Shown in pieces: positions 43,899 to 54,523 of a stretch of 64,000 bases of DNA. The position numbers and the translations under genes were made by a program. Position 1 is the first letter of the stretch. Each line of letters opens with the position of its first letter. A model generated the notes under the pieces. That model was not told the origin of the DNA, searched no databases, and saw only the letters and a list, made by a program, of their open reading frames with translations. The stretch comes from Notospermus geniculatus (lineage: Eukaryota; Nemertea; Pilidiophora; Heteronemertea; Lineidae), in assembly GCA_002633025.1 (NCBI GenBank), contig NMRB01001836.1, positions 8,964 through 72,963 on the forward strand, written 5' to 3'.

Positions 43899-45315
43899 GA
43901 TATACCACTGTCTGCAGAAATCTTGGCTGGAAACTACCGTATTTCATGATTTATGGACATCTTAGTTATTGGAAAAGTGCCACTTAACTTAGTAACAACT
44001 GGTGTAGTTTGGTGAAAATTTGATGAATTTCGATCGGGTTTTTTGGTGTTGCAGAACATCCTATATAGGTAGTCGATCGGATATACAGATATAGGTAAAC
44101 AATGTATTCAATATGCTACCTTTGACCAATTCCTCCATAACCGTGCGTCCATCTTCGGTTGCCGAAGACAGAGCGTCCGATAGTCTTGTAAGGCGGGGTG
44201 TTGTCAGTTTTTGGCCTTGTTTCAATAAACAGTCGTGATTTCTTCTTCAAATTACTCAGCAGACCATGTAAGAAAATTTGCAATGCTGCGGACAGGGGCA
44301 GATGCAGTATTTCCGGAAAGGGGAGCGTGCACGGGGGGGGGGGGGGGNCATAGTTTGACGTCTGGTGTGACGGACTGACGCGTGACGCCACTGAATAGAT
44401 ATTTGACTAAAAATCAGGAAAAAATCGGATTAAATTTGAACGTGCTAGAGCGGTAACGTCGTTTTCACAAAGCGCCCCCTGGTGGCCAAATGGAAAGTCC
44501 GATTCGGCCGAAAATCAATAGGTTCGTGGAGGACCCATATATATACCTTTAAACCAAAAATCTGGAAAATGCGATTTAATTTGAACGTGCTAGAGTGGTA
44601 ACGTCGTCAATGGACAGACAGACGGATGCCAATAGGCCTACCCCTCGGGCCGCCCGCGGGCCGAGGGGTAAAAATGGCGGCCAATATTGGTCCTACCAAA
44701 CAGGCCACGACTGCAGCGCGCAGGTTGGTAAGATCAGGTACCAGTACTAGTCAAGGTCAGCTTGTATTGGTCAACTGACTGATAGCTATTCTTTCCATGT
44801 ATGAAAGACCCAAGTCCATACAGAAAAAAAACAAGAATTTACAAGCACAAGTTTTATTTTAATTAGTACATAAAGCAAGCTGCACGTAAGAGAAAATACC
44901 TTTCATTGTACATAATACACATACGGTACATGTACATTGTACACACTATAACAATAAGGAAGCATCCATTAAGTACGTACGCACTAAATCGCCGATTTTT
45001 AGACCCCCTGTACGCACCTTGTACGCACTGGCTCAAACCCCCCTCCCCCATGTGCAGGCGTACGCCAAGGGACTACTTTATTACTCAATGAATGACCTAT
45101 TTTTCACAATTCCGTAAGTGTATAGTGCCATCTATCTCCTGAAATAAGACATGGCACACGTGGCAACCCGGCACGGGAAACGGCTAACCTCATCGACGAG
45201 CTGTTTTTAGGCGATAAAGTCACAAAATACCCATCAAACGATTAGGGATAGAGTCAGCTAACGAACTTCACCTGTATTTTGTGCTGATCCAGCCATCCCG
45301 TAAGTTTTAAGGTGA
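43899..45315. other. Repeat debris; no gene
   Basis: A homopolymer G run and N lie at 44,334-44,348. TTTGAACGTGCTAGAG is directly repeated at about 44,435 and 44,580. A short hairpin TACCCCTCGG...CCGAGGGGTA lies at about 44,639. GTACGCAC words recur near 44,990-45,060. Confidence 0.5.
44472..44485 (-). promoter_or_regulatory. Consensus-like CTCF core
   Basis: GCGCCCCCTGGTGG is the exact inverse of CCACCAGGGGGCGC, the core of the bilaterian CTCF motif. Whether it is bound is unknown. Confidence 0.4.
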
Positions 45316-45588
45316 TAAAGTGCTTTTCAGAATGTCCAGTCATTTTTGCACTCATTTTACCTTGCAATGGAAGATAACCTGACAAACCACAAATGGGCCA
45401 GTTAAGTGTGCATGACTGCATGATTATCTTGAATCAGAGTATAGACCTGAAAAAGGCCCTATTAGAAGTCGGTCAGCCGTTTATTTGCATGGATGCACAC
45501 GTAACGGGTCAATTTGTGGCTTGTGGTTAGGTTCCATTGCAAGGTCAAATCAGTGCAAAAATGACTGGCCATTCTGAAAAGCACTTTA
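45316..45588. mobile_element. TA-flanked MITE, family 1, copy 2
   Basis: Between TA at 45,316 and TA at 45,587 lie arms starting AAAGTGCTTTTCAGAATG, the same family as 28,004-28,300, including CCAGTCATTTTTGCACTCA. Confidence 0.85.
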
Positions 45589-45658
45589 CATCGTTTATTT
45601 CGCAAGTTATCGCTCGGAAACCAAATGTTGCCAGGAGAGGAACAGAGAAAGTCAGTAA

Positions 45659-45706
45659 AACCAATGAAGACCGCCACCACCTCAATGGTGGCGGTCTTCA
45701 TTGGTT
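45659..45706. repeat. Perfect 21-bp-stem hairpin, 6-nt loop
   Basis: AACCAATGAAGACCGCCACC plus A pairs perfectly with its inverse across a CCTCAA loop. It is short and perfect, unlike the decayed MITEs nearby. It could be a tiny foldback or a structured RNA element. Confidence 0.92.
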
Positions 45707-45718
45707 AAGTATAGTCAT

Positions 45719-45796
45719 TTAGACGGGATTCGAACCGTCGACCTTCAGAATTGTAATCCACCACGCTCTCCACGCGGCCAACAAGCCAGCTGACAG
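45719..45796 (-). tRNA. tRNA-like sequence, degenerate
   Basis: On the minus strand TTGGCCGCGTGGAG resembles an A box and GGTTCGAATCC is a perfect B box. The anticodon loop can be read TTACAAT (anticodon ACA) with an imperfect stem, and the T stem has a bulge. It is probably a pseudo-tRNA or SINE head. Confidence 0.35.
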
Positions 45797-45891
45797 GGAC
45801 ATGATTTGTGTTTGTCATAGACGTAGGCCTTCGACTTACGTAATAATACTACGAATACGAGAAAATATGGGCAGCCTACCAACAAGTTCGG

Positions 45892-46504
45892 TGGCCGAAT
45901 GGGGAAGACGGTACACTCCTTTCGCAGTGTCTTATCACTCATACCTATCGTTCATAGACACTGCTTACAATAGCTCGATCCCCGCCGATTTACCACTAGA
46001 GGGCGTTTGCGTAACTAACGAAATACATGAAACATTTTCTGATTGGTTCACTGTCAGCGTCCTTGACAACCACGGCAGACTGGTCACTCGTCGGAAAGCA
46101 TTTTATATGGGACAGTTGCATTATGACGTAGCACGACTAGTCTACAACAACAGCAATGGCTGCCCCCCGCCATGTCCAGTATGCAGTGTCACTTCGCACT
46201 TTTCAGTGTTTAGCTCGTGCCTTTTTTGTTTTGAAACATCGCTAAAGAAGTGGATAACGGCGCTCTATATGTTTATATATGTTTGTGGTGATTGATCTTG
46301 TTAAACAGGCCGAAGCTGGGAGCAACGCCGGCGCTGTTTCCCGCGCTATTTGGCCGTTGACTAGTGCTGCCACCATGCGGTAAATCGGCGGGGATCGGGC
46401 TATTGTAAGCAGTGTCTATGAACGATAGGTATGAGTGAGAAGACACTGCAAAAGGAGTGTAGGAAGACCGTGGAACAAAGATAACAGGGCGTGGGTTCGA
46501 TTCC
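45892..46504 (+). repeat. tRNA-like A and B boxes separated by a 0.5-kb inverted repeat
   Basis: TGGCCGAATGG (45,892-45,902) resembles a Ser/Leu-type A box and GGTTCGATTCC (46,494-46,504) is a B box, both on the plus strand. Between them about 88 bp starting GAAGACGGTACACTCC (45,904) is inverted at 46,381-46,471, so the anticodon-arm region is present twice in opposite orientation around a 390-bp spacer. The spacer frame has no recognisable domain. Confidence 0.6.
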
Positions 46505-46754
46505 CAGCTGGGTCAGATTTTTTTCTACCAAGAAAAGTGTTCAGCAGGAGCTCACCAGAGGATGTTGACACCTGGACAGTTTGAAGCCAAATACGGTGGC
46601 ACCCTACTGGCCTCGTGGGGTCTGTCATGTTCTGAGCCTTCATTTGAGGTGTTCACAGGGCATTTGCAATTCTCTTGCTCGTCGCAAGAGGGCTTTTTGT
46701 TCATGCAGTTCAGCTTTAAGGAATGATTCAAGTAATACATGTACTATCAAAGTT

Positions 46755-46965
46755 GAGGAGCCTGATAGCCCAGTGGTTATCACGTCGGCTTAGCAAGCGG
46801 CAGGTCCTGGGTTCGAATCCAGCCCGGGCCATATGGGATTTCACTCCTGGCTCTACACGTCCGTCGCATGGGACAGTAAGCCGTGGTGGCTTGTACCTGT
46901 GCAAGGGCAAGTAAAATACCCCATCCAAGTGAGGAACATGAGTAGCTTGTGATGGACATTTTGAA
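46755..46965 (+). mobile_element. tRNA-Ala-like SINE (family A), copy 1
   Basis: The head has A box TAGCCCAGTGG, anticodon loop TTAGCAA (AGC), B box GGTTCGAATCC and CCCGGGCCATATGGGAT. The body has CTGGCTCTACACGTCCGTCG, GTGCAAGGGCAAGTAAAATA and CATCCAAGTGAGGAACATGA. This is the best-preserved head in the window. Confidence 0.85.
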
Positions 46966-47121
46966 GGACCTGTCCTGTACCGGTATTATAAAATCAGCAG
47001 GGAGGTTTAGAAATCACAACGAAACATAAACGTTCCTGACAACATTATTTTTGTACCAAAAATGCAATATAAAATCTGGTGAATGTGTAGTATGAAAAAT
47101 AACTTTGTCGTAAAGTTTATA

Positions 47122-47750
47122 CAGTCGAAGCCCGTTATAACGATTCAGCTTTTAACGAAAACTTGCTTATAACGCGTGATTTCGCAGTCCCCGTTTTTTC
47201 GTAATGTAAACTGCATCAAAAATGCTTGTTTATAACGAAATTGTTTTAACGAAAATCTGGTTATAATGATAGAATCCCATGTCCCCATATCAAAATTCTA
47301 ATGCATTTTTATTCGGATATAACGATGCAATGAAACGTTTGAGGCGTGAAGATTTTGATATGTCTAGCGCAAATGTCGCATCAGTGGGAGTGCAGCCACA
47401 AACATCACAGCCACCCTCAAAACTGATGATCTGGGCCCGGTTGCACGAAACTCACGACAGCGCTATCTTGGTGTTAGCGCTAACTTGATGTTAAATGACG
47501 TAAAAGAACAATGGATTTTTACGTCATTTAACATGAAGATAACGCTAACACCAAGATAGCGCTGTCGTGAGTTTCGTGCAACCGGGCCCTGGGTTGTATT
47601 TAGCAACTTTCTTTACCGGGAACGATCCATGAAAACGGTCCGGAAACAATTTTATTTTAGAGCTCAAAATCCGGAAATGCAAATAACGAAACTAGGATAT
47701 AATGAAAAAAAATTCTGGTCCCTGAGATTCATTATAACGGGGTTCGACTG
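47122..47750. mobile_element. Pogo/Tigger-like non-autonomous element
   Basis: CAGTCGAAGCCCGTTATAAC at the left and GTTATAACGGGGTTCGACTG-type inverse at the right (ends 47,750) are flanked by TA. These are typical pogo-group termini. Interior TATAACGA words recur. A hairpin MITE sits inside (47,433-47,589). There is no transposase. Confidence 0.85.
47433..47589. mobile_element. Hairpin MITE family H, copy 1 (nested in pogo-like element)
   Basis: GGGCCCGGTTGCACGAAACT pairs with its inverse at the right. The stem is about 70 bp with only a few mismatches and a short loop, including GGTGTTAGCGCTAAC and AATGACGTAAAA. A second copy is at 52,391-52,547. Confidence 0.92.
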
Positions 47751-47794
47751 TATTTATCGTTCGATTTCTAAACCTCTGTAATACTTTGGAAGTT

Positions 47795-48313
47795 TCATAC
47801 ATCAAGACTGAATGTCCGTAATTTATCCAACGCTTCCATGAGCTTTTCTTTGTTAGAAATCCGGCCACCCGGCTCTGACGGACGGGCGCACTCAGTCAAA
47901 AGTTGTTCTAACTTCCACTCCTTCTCAACTCGTTGGGGAATGTGATGAAGTAACCCAAATGGACGGTATTTATCAGACGCCATTGGTGAGAGCAAATCGC
48001 GACACACGGCGTAATAGTTGAAGTCTGCTTTTACGCGGCTGCATAGGTCGGCCTCATTGAAACTCAAACACAAAGAGAGTTCCTTGCATTTATCGTATTT
48101 ACTATATAACGGGACGTCCCAATTGGCAGGTTTTTGCTCGCGTATCATTTTCTTGTCAACCACGATGATATTCTCACCGTCGATGATTCGGATTTTCCCG
48201 TTATCGTCGACGGCGTAGTTGTTCCAGTCGATGTCGGTGAAATACAGGGCATAGTCCTCCTTGTTGTCCGTGAATAGTTCTGCGATCTTGAAAATTTGAT
48301 ATGCCAAATCAAC
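47795..48313 (-). CDS. DIPK2: DIPK2 (FAM69-type) kinase-like protein, last exon
   Basis: After a CTTTTTCTTTCAG acceptor (48,314) the minus strand is open for 172 codons to the stop at 47,795, starting VDLAYQIFKIAELFTD. Motifs fit the C-terminal lobe of the DIPK2A/DIPK2B group of divergent protein kinases of the secretory pathway: FTDIDWNNYAVDDNGKIRII, then DGENIIVVDKK, KPANWDVPLYSKYD, a cysteine-bearing CLSF...LCSR segment, NYYAVCRDLLS and a helical end (LEQLLTECARP). Family members sit in the Golgi or are secreted. Upstream exons must lie at higher coordinates but none was recognised before the repeats at 48.5 kb, so the 5' part may be beyond the window. The frame is clean. It is the safest host-gene call here; 2A versus 2B cannot be decided. 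Confidence 0.9.
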   Translation of the reverse strand, partial: VDLAYQIFKIAELFTDNKEDYALYFTDIDWNNYAVDDNGKIRIIDGENIIVVDKKMIREQKPANWDVPLYSKYDKCKELSLCLSFNEADLCSRVKADFNYYAVCRDLLSPMASDKYRPFGLLHHIPQRVEKEWKLEQLLTECARPSEPGGRISNKEKLMEALDKLRTFSLDV

Positions 48314-48469
48314 CTGAAAGAAAAAGTCCATGTACAATGTTGTGTGAACACATGTGGTCACTTCAGTCAAGACTCAGATAGCACTAGGCTTACATGATCA
48401 TCTGACACATGAAAGCACTAACTTGATTTCTCATCACTCATTCAAATTTATTTCTATTTTCATTTTTAG

Positions 48470-49010
48470 CTCACAGCTGGGGTGAGCTATTACGATGGTG
48501 CAGCGTCCGTCGTCGTCCGTGTTTGCAGATGGGGGCTTAGGAGGTTATTTTCATCTTGAATGGGCTCCTAGGTGGTCATTTTCTCTTAGGTGGTTAACCA
48601 CCTAAGAAAACTTCTGCATTCGGACGACGACACTGCAGAGAGCTCTAAGGAGGTTGTATTTCTTAAGTGGTTATTGTCCTTATTCCCTAACAAACCACAT
48701 TGGAGTAGTTAGGAGACATATTTTGACCACCTAACGACATTTTCTTATGTGGTTAACCACATTAGCATATATTAGTGGCTCCGTCCGTCGTCGTCGTCCG
48801 TCGTCGTCGTTGTCCGTTAGCAGGGCACGTTTCGTAACCGCTGGAGCTATTGATCTGAAACTTGGTACATATATACCCCTAGGTCAGATGACCCACGACA
48901 CCAAGTTTCGGTCCGATTCGACTCTCAGTTTGGCCACCAGGTGGCGGAAACCAAAAACACAAAAAGTACAATAACTCCTGAACTAATGACTAGATCATCT
49001 TCAANGCAGA
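48470..49010 (+). mobile_element. AGCTCACC-family fragments with a CACCTAAG palindromic insert
   Basis: TTTTTAGCTCACAGCTGGGG with GTCCGTCGTCGTCC starts the copy. About 48,530-48,770 is unrelated sequence with palindromes CTTAGGTGGTTAACCACCTA (48,587) and TTATGTGGTTAACCACATTA. The family then resumes with CCGTCGTCGTCCG and CTAGGTCAGATGACC, ending near the N at 49,005. Confidence 0.7.
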
Positions 49011-50230
49011 CGAGTGCAAATTTGTCTCCTGTAGATGCGGCATAACGTCATTTCAAACATGTTTGATCTGCGTTGGAGGCAAAAAAATCCGTCTCCACCT
49101 CTGCCTCCGACCACCGCACACGATGACATTTGCACGTAGGAGGCAAAAATCTCCATAGTTGGAGGCAAAATTGCACTCGTGTGCGGCAGGTATTACGGTG
49201 CTTACAGGTAGACATTGCGTCTTGAAGCAACTCAACGGATCTGTCGCAGATAAAAAATCCACCATGCGCACCATTTGACATTTGAGCGATTGAGAGGAAC
49301 TCCGAGCAACTGGCAGTTACCTCAAACAGCACGCTCATGTCGACAGTACGTCTTCCACGCCCTCGGTCCATTCCACTGCCGCTATTTTTTTTTCAGTGTA
49401 CGTCACGTGATTTTCAATGAAATATCCCCGTTCAAGCAACTGATCAGTCGCAAGCAGGCGCAGGTCGACGGATCTGAGTGGAACTGGAGACAAGTAATCC
49501 CCGAAAAGTAGAACATGGGCAACTCGAAGCAACTCGCGGCAACTAGTGGATCCAGCAGTTGCTCGGAGACGCAAGCGCGCTCAGGCCGACAAAATCGGCA
49601 ACTGATCAGTCACTCTCGAGTTGAGAGATGCATTCGAGATCGCACACCGTGTTCCATTAAGACCAAAGGCACAAACAACTGCCAAAAATTTTCTGCTGCT
49701 GAGTTGCCCTCATCTTTTCTGCTGCTGAGTTGTCCTCATCTGAGTTGCCCTCAACTTGCACAATACTCCAACATGGAGTTTCACCATTTACACAAAACAC
49801 TAATTTACACAAATGCATCCAACGAGAGCTCCATACGTGAATTCAAATTAACACATTTCACCGCCCATTGAATTCCCGACGTCATCATCCCAACCTCTTA
49901 ACACGTCAAACCCAACTCAAAGCAGCTCTAACTAACCCATCAAGGAATAAAAAGATGTTATATCCAAGCAACAAGTACTGCTAATTAGCGGCTTAATTAC
50001 CCTAATTAGTAAAATCTATAAGGGGCTACGAGATCAGAATTTCAAGTCGTTTAGGTGACTCATGAGCGTTTTCGCTCGTTCTGTAAGATTTAGGTGCAAT
50101 TGGTGATAATCCCTCAGCGGTATTTATCCAGTAAACTTTGACTCAGCGAGAATAAAATGATAGTTATTGCGAGAGTGGGGGTTGAGTGATGAACGAGGGC
50201 ATGGAAGCTTGTGTAATGATGTCAGGAGAG
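49011..50230. other. No gene; GCAACT-rich stretch
   Basis: GCAACT words recur (for example CAACTGATCAGTC at about 49,438 and 49,599). GTTGCCCTCATC and CTGCTGAGTTG are locally repeated near 49,700-49,750. Termini could not be defined. Confidence 0.4.
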
Positions 50231-50237
50231 GAAAGGC

Positions 50238-50712
50238 CTTGATTAGTGGTTATCACATCCGCTTGGCAAGTGGGAGGTTCCGGGTTCATATCCAGCCCAG
50301 GCCATATGGAATTTATCAACCCTGGCTGTTCATGTCCATCGCATAGAACAGTTAACTTGTGCTGAATGGGTGAATGTTGTCCAGTCCTGATCCTACACAC
50401 TGATCCCTAGCCCAAGCCCCTAACACTAACCCCAACCCTGACCCTCAACCCTTGTCACTGACCCCTACCCTAATCCTAAACATAGTCCTGACCCTAACCG
50501 TTAACGCTAACCATCCTAACTCCGTAACCTGGGTACACTGGTTTAGACGACATTAACAGTTTGTGCGTAACTTGTGGCATCTTGTACTTTGTGCCTTTGC
50601 ATCAGCAGGTAGACCGCATCCAAGTACAGAACATGAGCAGCATGAGACGGCCTCTTCCATATTTACCACGGGGAATGCTTTGGCTTTGTTGATGGAAAAT
50701 ACAATCCCTAAG
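50238..50712 (+). mobile_element. SINE family A, copy 2, interrupted
   Basis: The head and proximal body (GTGGTTATCACATCCGCTTG, GGCCATATGG) run to about 50,390. The distal body (CATCCAAGTACAGAACATGA, GATGGAAAATACAATC) resumes at about 50,568. The intervening piece includes a telomere-like tract. Confidence 0.75.
50401..50520. repeat. Degenerate CCCTAA-like tract
   Basis: About 120 bp of ACCCTAA, CCCTGACCCT, CACTAACCCC and similar words, close to the CCCTAA telomere repeat but irregular. It lies between the two halves of a SINE copy. Confidence 0.7.
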
Positions 50713-50737
50713 GCCTACATTTACTCATGGTAGTAGT

Positions 50738-50851
50738 GAGCTTCTGCAAGAGCCCGGTTAGGCTCTACAACGACGTTTATCTATTGTGTGAGTGCACCCA
50801 AACAATAGATAAACGTAGTCGTATGGCCTAACCGGGCGCTTGCAGAAGCTC
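50738..50851. mobile_element. Hairpin MITE, GAGCTTCTGCAAG ends
   Basis: GAGCTTCTGCAAGAGCCCGG and ACGTTTATCTATTGT pair with their inverses. The stem is about 50 bp with few mismatches and the loop about 15 nt. Confidence 0.9.
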
Positions 50852-50919
50852 TCTAATGTCTTAGAAATGTCACATACAGGTTTTACTTTTCCATGACAAC
50901 TGGTGCGGCTGTTAACTCT

Positions 50920-51128
50920 GGTACGACTGGTCTAGGGTTTGAATCCCAGGCCATATGGGATTAATCATCCCTGGCTCTTCAATCTGTCGCATGGGACAAG
51001 AAGTCGTCGTGGTTTGCACCTTGTGCCTTTGCAAGGCCAAGTAAAAGACCCCATCCAAGTAAGGAACATGAGTAGCTTGAGATGGCCTCTTCCGTACTTA
51101 CCAGGGCCATTAATCCCAATGGCCTACT
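50920..51128 (+). mobile_element. SINE family A, copy 3 (head truncated)
   Basis: It starts near GGTTTGAATCCCAGGCCATA, with CATCCAAGTAAGGAACATGA, GATGGCCTCTTCCGTACTTA and CCAGGGCCATTAAT. Confidence 0.8.
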
Positions 51129-51496
51129 TAAGGTAATCTGCATGAGGTTTTTCAGTGACATCTGGTATGGCCTTTCCAACAACCAGCCATGTTCCCCCTT
51201 CACTAGTGGAGATTCCTGCACTCCCTTTTATAATTGGAGGGTAGTTCTGACACCTTCCGGTCCCACTGGGACCGACCGTTCCATATTTACATATCAGGCT
51301 CACATAGTTATTCATAGAATGCCGATAAGTCCCAACGGGTTTTTATCTCCAGGTCCGATGACGAGTACATATAGTATGCAGATTTATCACCATCCTGAAG
51401 GCAGTTTGTATAACAGATTTACGGCTATCAAAAATAACCAGAGAACTTAGTACACTGGAAGTACAGACACAAAAATCTCAGTGAAATCATCTCTTT

Positions 51497-52023
51497 GAGC
51501 TATGTCTGAGGGTTAAAACCTTTGTTAAAACCTATGTCTGAGGGCTAACTCTTTGCTAAAACCTATGTCTGAGGGTTAAAACCTTCCTTAAAACCTATGT
51601 CTGAGGGTTAAAACCTTTGCTAAAACCTATGTCTGAGGCTACCTTTGGTTAACCTACTGGTATGTCCGAGGGCTAAAACCTTTGTTAAAACCTATGTCTC
51701 AGGGTTAAAACCTTTGCTAAAACCTATCTCTGAGGGTTAAACTCCTAGCTAAAACCTATGTCTCAGGGCTAAATTCTGTGCTAAAACCTATGTCTCGGGG
51801 CTAAAATCTTTGCTAAAACCTATGTCTGAGGGTTAAAACCTTTGCTAAAACCGATGTCTGAGGGGTAAAACCTATGTCTGAGGGTTAAAACCTCTCCTTA
51901 AACCTATGTCTGAGGGTTAAAACCTTTGTTTAAACCTATGTCTGAGGGTTAAAACCTTTGCTTAAACCTATGTCTGAGGGCTAAAACCTTCGCTTAAACC
52001 TATGTCTGAGGGTTGAAATCTAT
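51497..52023. repeat. 32-bp minisatellite, about 16 units
   Basis: TATGTCTGAGGG recurs every 32 bp (for example 51,501 and 51,533). The unit is about AAAACCTATGTCTGAGGGTT plus AAAACCTTTGCT, with occasional shortened units. Confidence 0.93.
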
Positions 52024-52248
52024 GCATTTTGTGACTGCAATCACAGCCTCGAAATATTCCCTAGCATCACCCACAAACCTTGAGGCAATTTACCACACTA
52101 TCGTGTGCAACACAGTAAATGGTAATATTAGACGCATGCAAAATCTATGAACATGTTGGCATTATCAATTTACGACATGTAAACCGAAACACTGGGCCTG
52201 GATTATTGAAATCCATTGAGTAGCATTCACCAAGTGTATTGAAGGTTT

Positions 52249-52706
52249 AGGGATCATCTCAAAATTGCTTCATGCCCAGAGAGACAAAAAATTTTTGTCT
52301 GAGGGAGGGGTCGATCAGCACTTTCCTGACCAAAATTTCATCTTTTTTAGAACTTTTGGCATCACGTGTAAATTAGAAGAAAGAAACCAGGGGCCGGTTG
52401 CACAAAACTCATGATAGCACTAACTTGGTGTTAGCGCTAACTTTATGTTAGATGACGTAAAAATCCCTTGTCTTTTTACGTCATTTAACATAAAGTTAGC
52501 GCTAACACCGAGTTAGCGCTAACATGAGTTTTGTGCAACCCAGCCCTGAGAACTTCCGATATAGGAAGATTATCATGTTTTATCATGTACCCTACTGTTG
52601 ATGCCAGACTTATGACTTTTTTCGTCATTTTGAGGGGGGAGGGCATCCACAGAGAGATGAAAAAATTTCGTCTCTCTGGGCATCAAGCAATTTTGAGATG
52701 ATCCCT
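52249..52706. mobile_element. Inverted-repeat element hosting hairpin MITE H
   Basis: AGGGATCATCTCAAAATTGC (52,249) is inverted at 52,687-52,706. The arms are about 55 bp and include CATGCCCAGAGAGAC. Copy 2 of hairpin family H lies in the middle. Confidence 0.85.
52391..52547. mobile_element. Hairpin MITE family H, copy 2 (nested)
   Basis: GGGCCGGTTGCACAAAACTC and GGTGTTAGCGCTAAC pair with their inverses. It is the same family as 47,433-47,589 and likewise sits inside another element. Confidence 0.9.
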
Positions 52707-53027
52707 TAGTGTAAATCGTATCAAGCACTCTCTTCAGTGGTTACAACAATCGGCGGCGACGAGTTATTGATTTGCTGCTCTTCCTGGCGGCAGTGGTTCA
52801 ATGACGGGAATCAGACCATTGTGTTTTATAAATATTGTTATTTCAAATATTCAGTTGTGAACTCCAACTTGGCTGATTAGTGGTTTTCCAGACAATATTA
52901 AGTGAGGTATACATAATGTAGGAGGGAACCAGAGCTCCCAGAGGAAGCCAAAATGCTGTCGAAGGACCATTTGGGAAAGAGCAAAATTGGAAGACGTCAG
53001 TGGTACTTCAGACAAAACTGCGTTTGG

Positions 53028-53085
53028 TTATCACGTCCACTTAGCAAGTGTCAGGTCCCAGGTTCAAATCTGGCCTGGGCCATAT
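53028..53085 (+). mobile_element. SINE family A head, copy 4
   Basis: TTATCACGTCCACTTAGCAA with the B-box relic GGTTCAAATCT and GGCCATATGG. It is cut off by the element starting at 53,090. Confidence 0.75.
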
Positions 53086-53089
53086 GGTA

Positions 53090-53600
53090 GTCTAGGAAAA
53101 CCCCATCTGGTGCTCACCAGTCTATCTGGCCTGACGGCCATCTAGCCTGGTTCGAATCCATCACATTTCCCGTTTCTGAGGGGGTGAGAGCCTCAGCCAA
53201 TCATCGGGGCGCGAAGGAAAATCGACGTGCCAATCAAAATCCATGTTACAAATGCGAGCGTGAAGAGCAAAGAAAGTGTCCAACGGTGATTTGTTTCGCG
53301 AGTTCTTATTGGCTCGGAGGCGGGGTCAAGTAGGGGTCAGGTTCATTAATAATTTATGCATTAACGGAAAAGATGACAGGATTCGGACAAGGCTAAAGAC
53401 GGAGTCGATAGCCTTGTTTGGACAAGATGGGAAAACCCGTGAGACACTGAATGATCAACAAGGGCTGAACTAGATTGCCTGTGCATTGATCTGCTACTGT
53501 TTACCTGTTACGTAGTACATATCTAGCTACTGAAATTAGCGGGTTCACCAAGGCCATTAACACTTTCCTCAAACACGGCATCCGACGGGTTTTCCTAGAC
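53090..53600. mobile_element. Element bounded by GTCTAGGAAAACCC
   Basis: GTCTAGGAAAACCC (53,090-53,103) and GGGTTTTCCTAGAC (53,587-53,600) are perfect 14-bp inverted repeats. TATGGTAG occurs at both sides (about 53,083 and 53,610) but not exactly adjacent on the right. The interior is non-coding. Confidence 0.6.
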
Positions 53601-53686
53601 CGCCACACATATGGTAGAATTGAGTGGAGTGACAGAAGACGTCATGCAGGGCACGGAGGATGATTTTGTTGAAGCAAGGTGCTTCG

Positions 53687-53745
53687 ACAGCCTAGTGGTT
53701 GTCACGTCCGCTTAGCAAGCGGCAGGTTCTGGGTTTGAGCCTGGG
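53687..53745 (+). mobile_element. SINE family A head, copy 5
   Basis: AGCCTAGTGGTTGTCACGTC and CTTAGCAAGCGGCAGG are clear; the B box is degraded and the body absent. Confidence 0.75.
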
Positions 53746-53817
53746 CAGTAACTTCTGAGACATTCAGACAAACTTCCCAAAATTTTTCTGCACTCTCGGA
53801 ACTATAACTGTCGTTTC

Positions 53818-54098
53818 ATAGACAAATCCCAAATTGACGTAAACGGGAAAGATCTGCGCACTTCCGCCGAAATAGCAACAAGAACCTCGGTCTGAAACTG
53901 AATGACGTGACGCAGAGAACCCCACGACAGTGACTTGGACGACGTTACGTAAGAGTTGACCATTGCTGAATCACGACATTACGTAAGAGTTGACCACTGC
54001 TGAATCACGGATTGCGTCACGTCAGCTGGTTTCAGATCGAGGTTCTTGTTGCTATTTTGGCTGAAGTGCGCAGAACTTGGAATTTGGGATTTGTCTAT
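53818..54098. mobile_element. MITE, ATAGACAAATCCCAAATT ends
   Basis: ATAGACAAATCCCAAATT is inverted at 54,081-54,098. Long arms include AAATAGCAACAAGAACCTCG. The centre has a tandem duplication of TTACGTAAGAGTTGACCA (starts about 53,945 and 53,982). Confidence 0.8.
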
Positions 54099-54368
54099 AA
54101 TCCACTAGAAATTTTCTCTCAGACACTAACTTCTAATGGTGAAAACTTACTAGTGGAGTAGTGCCCAAAGTCAACATTTTGACAGACCACAAATTTTCCT
54201 ATGAATATGACAATTTGAGGTTAAAGTGACACTTGACCCCACTTCACAGAGTTTGAGGTGTGAATTCAGGGTATGATTACAATGTCAAGTGTTGACTATT
54301 GTGAGATCCATTCCCTTAATTAGACTGGTCAGATTAATAACAGGAATTATAAAGCGCTTTCCACTATA

Positions 54369-54523
54369 AAGCGGCCCATACTCGATCAATATTATTGCAC
54401 AATATGAGGATCGCAATGGGCAATATTATTGCCAATCTTTCTTCTACCCATCATGTGAAAAGCACACGACCACCCATTTGGGCTCCATATTGTGCAATGA
54501 TATTGCGTGTGTATGGGCGGCTT
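54369..54523. mobile_element. MITE, AAGCGGCCCATAC ends
   Basis: AAGCGGCCCATAC and ATTGCACAATATGAGG at the left pair with GTATGGGCGGCTT and CTCCATATTGTGCAAT at the right. Confidence 0.78.

Noticed and set aside
45801-46295. 164-codon plus-strand frame as a gene
   Set aside because: Its ends fall inside the inverted repeat and it has no recognised domain or splice context; it is left as part of the repeat structure.
51497-52023. Telomeric array because of AGGGTTA words
   Set aside because: The period is 32 bp and the telomere-like word occurs only once per unit.
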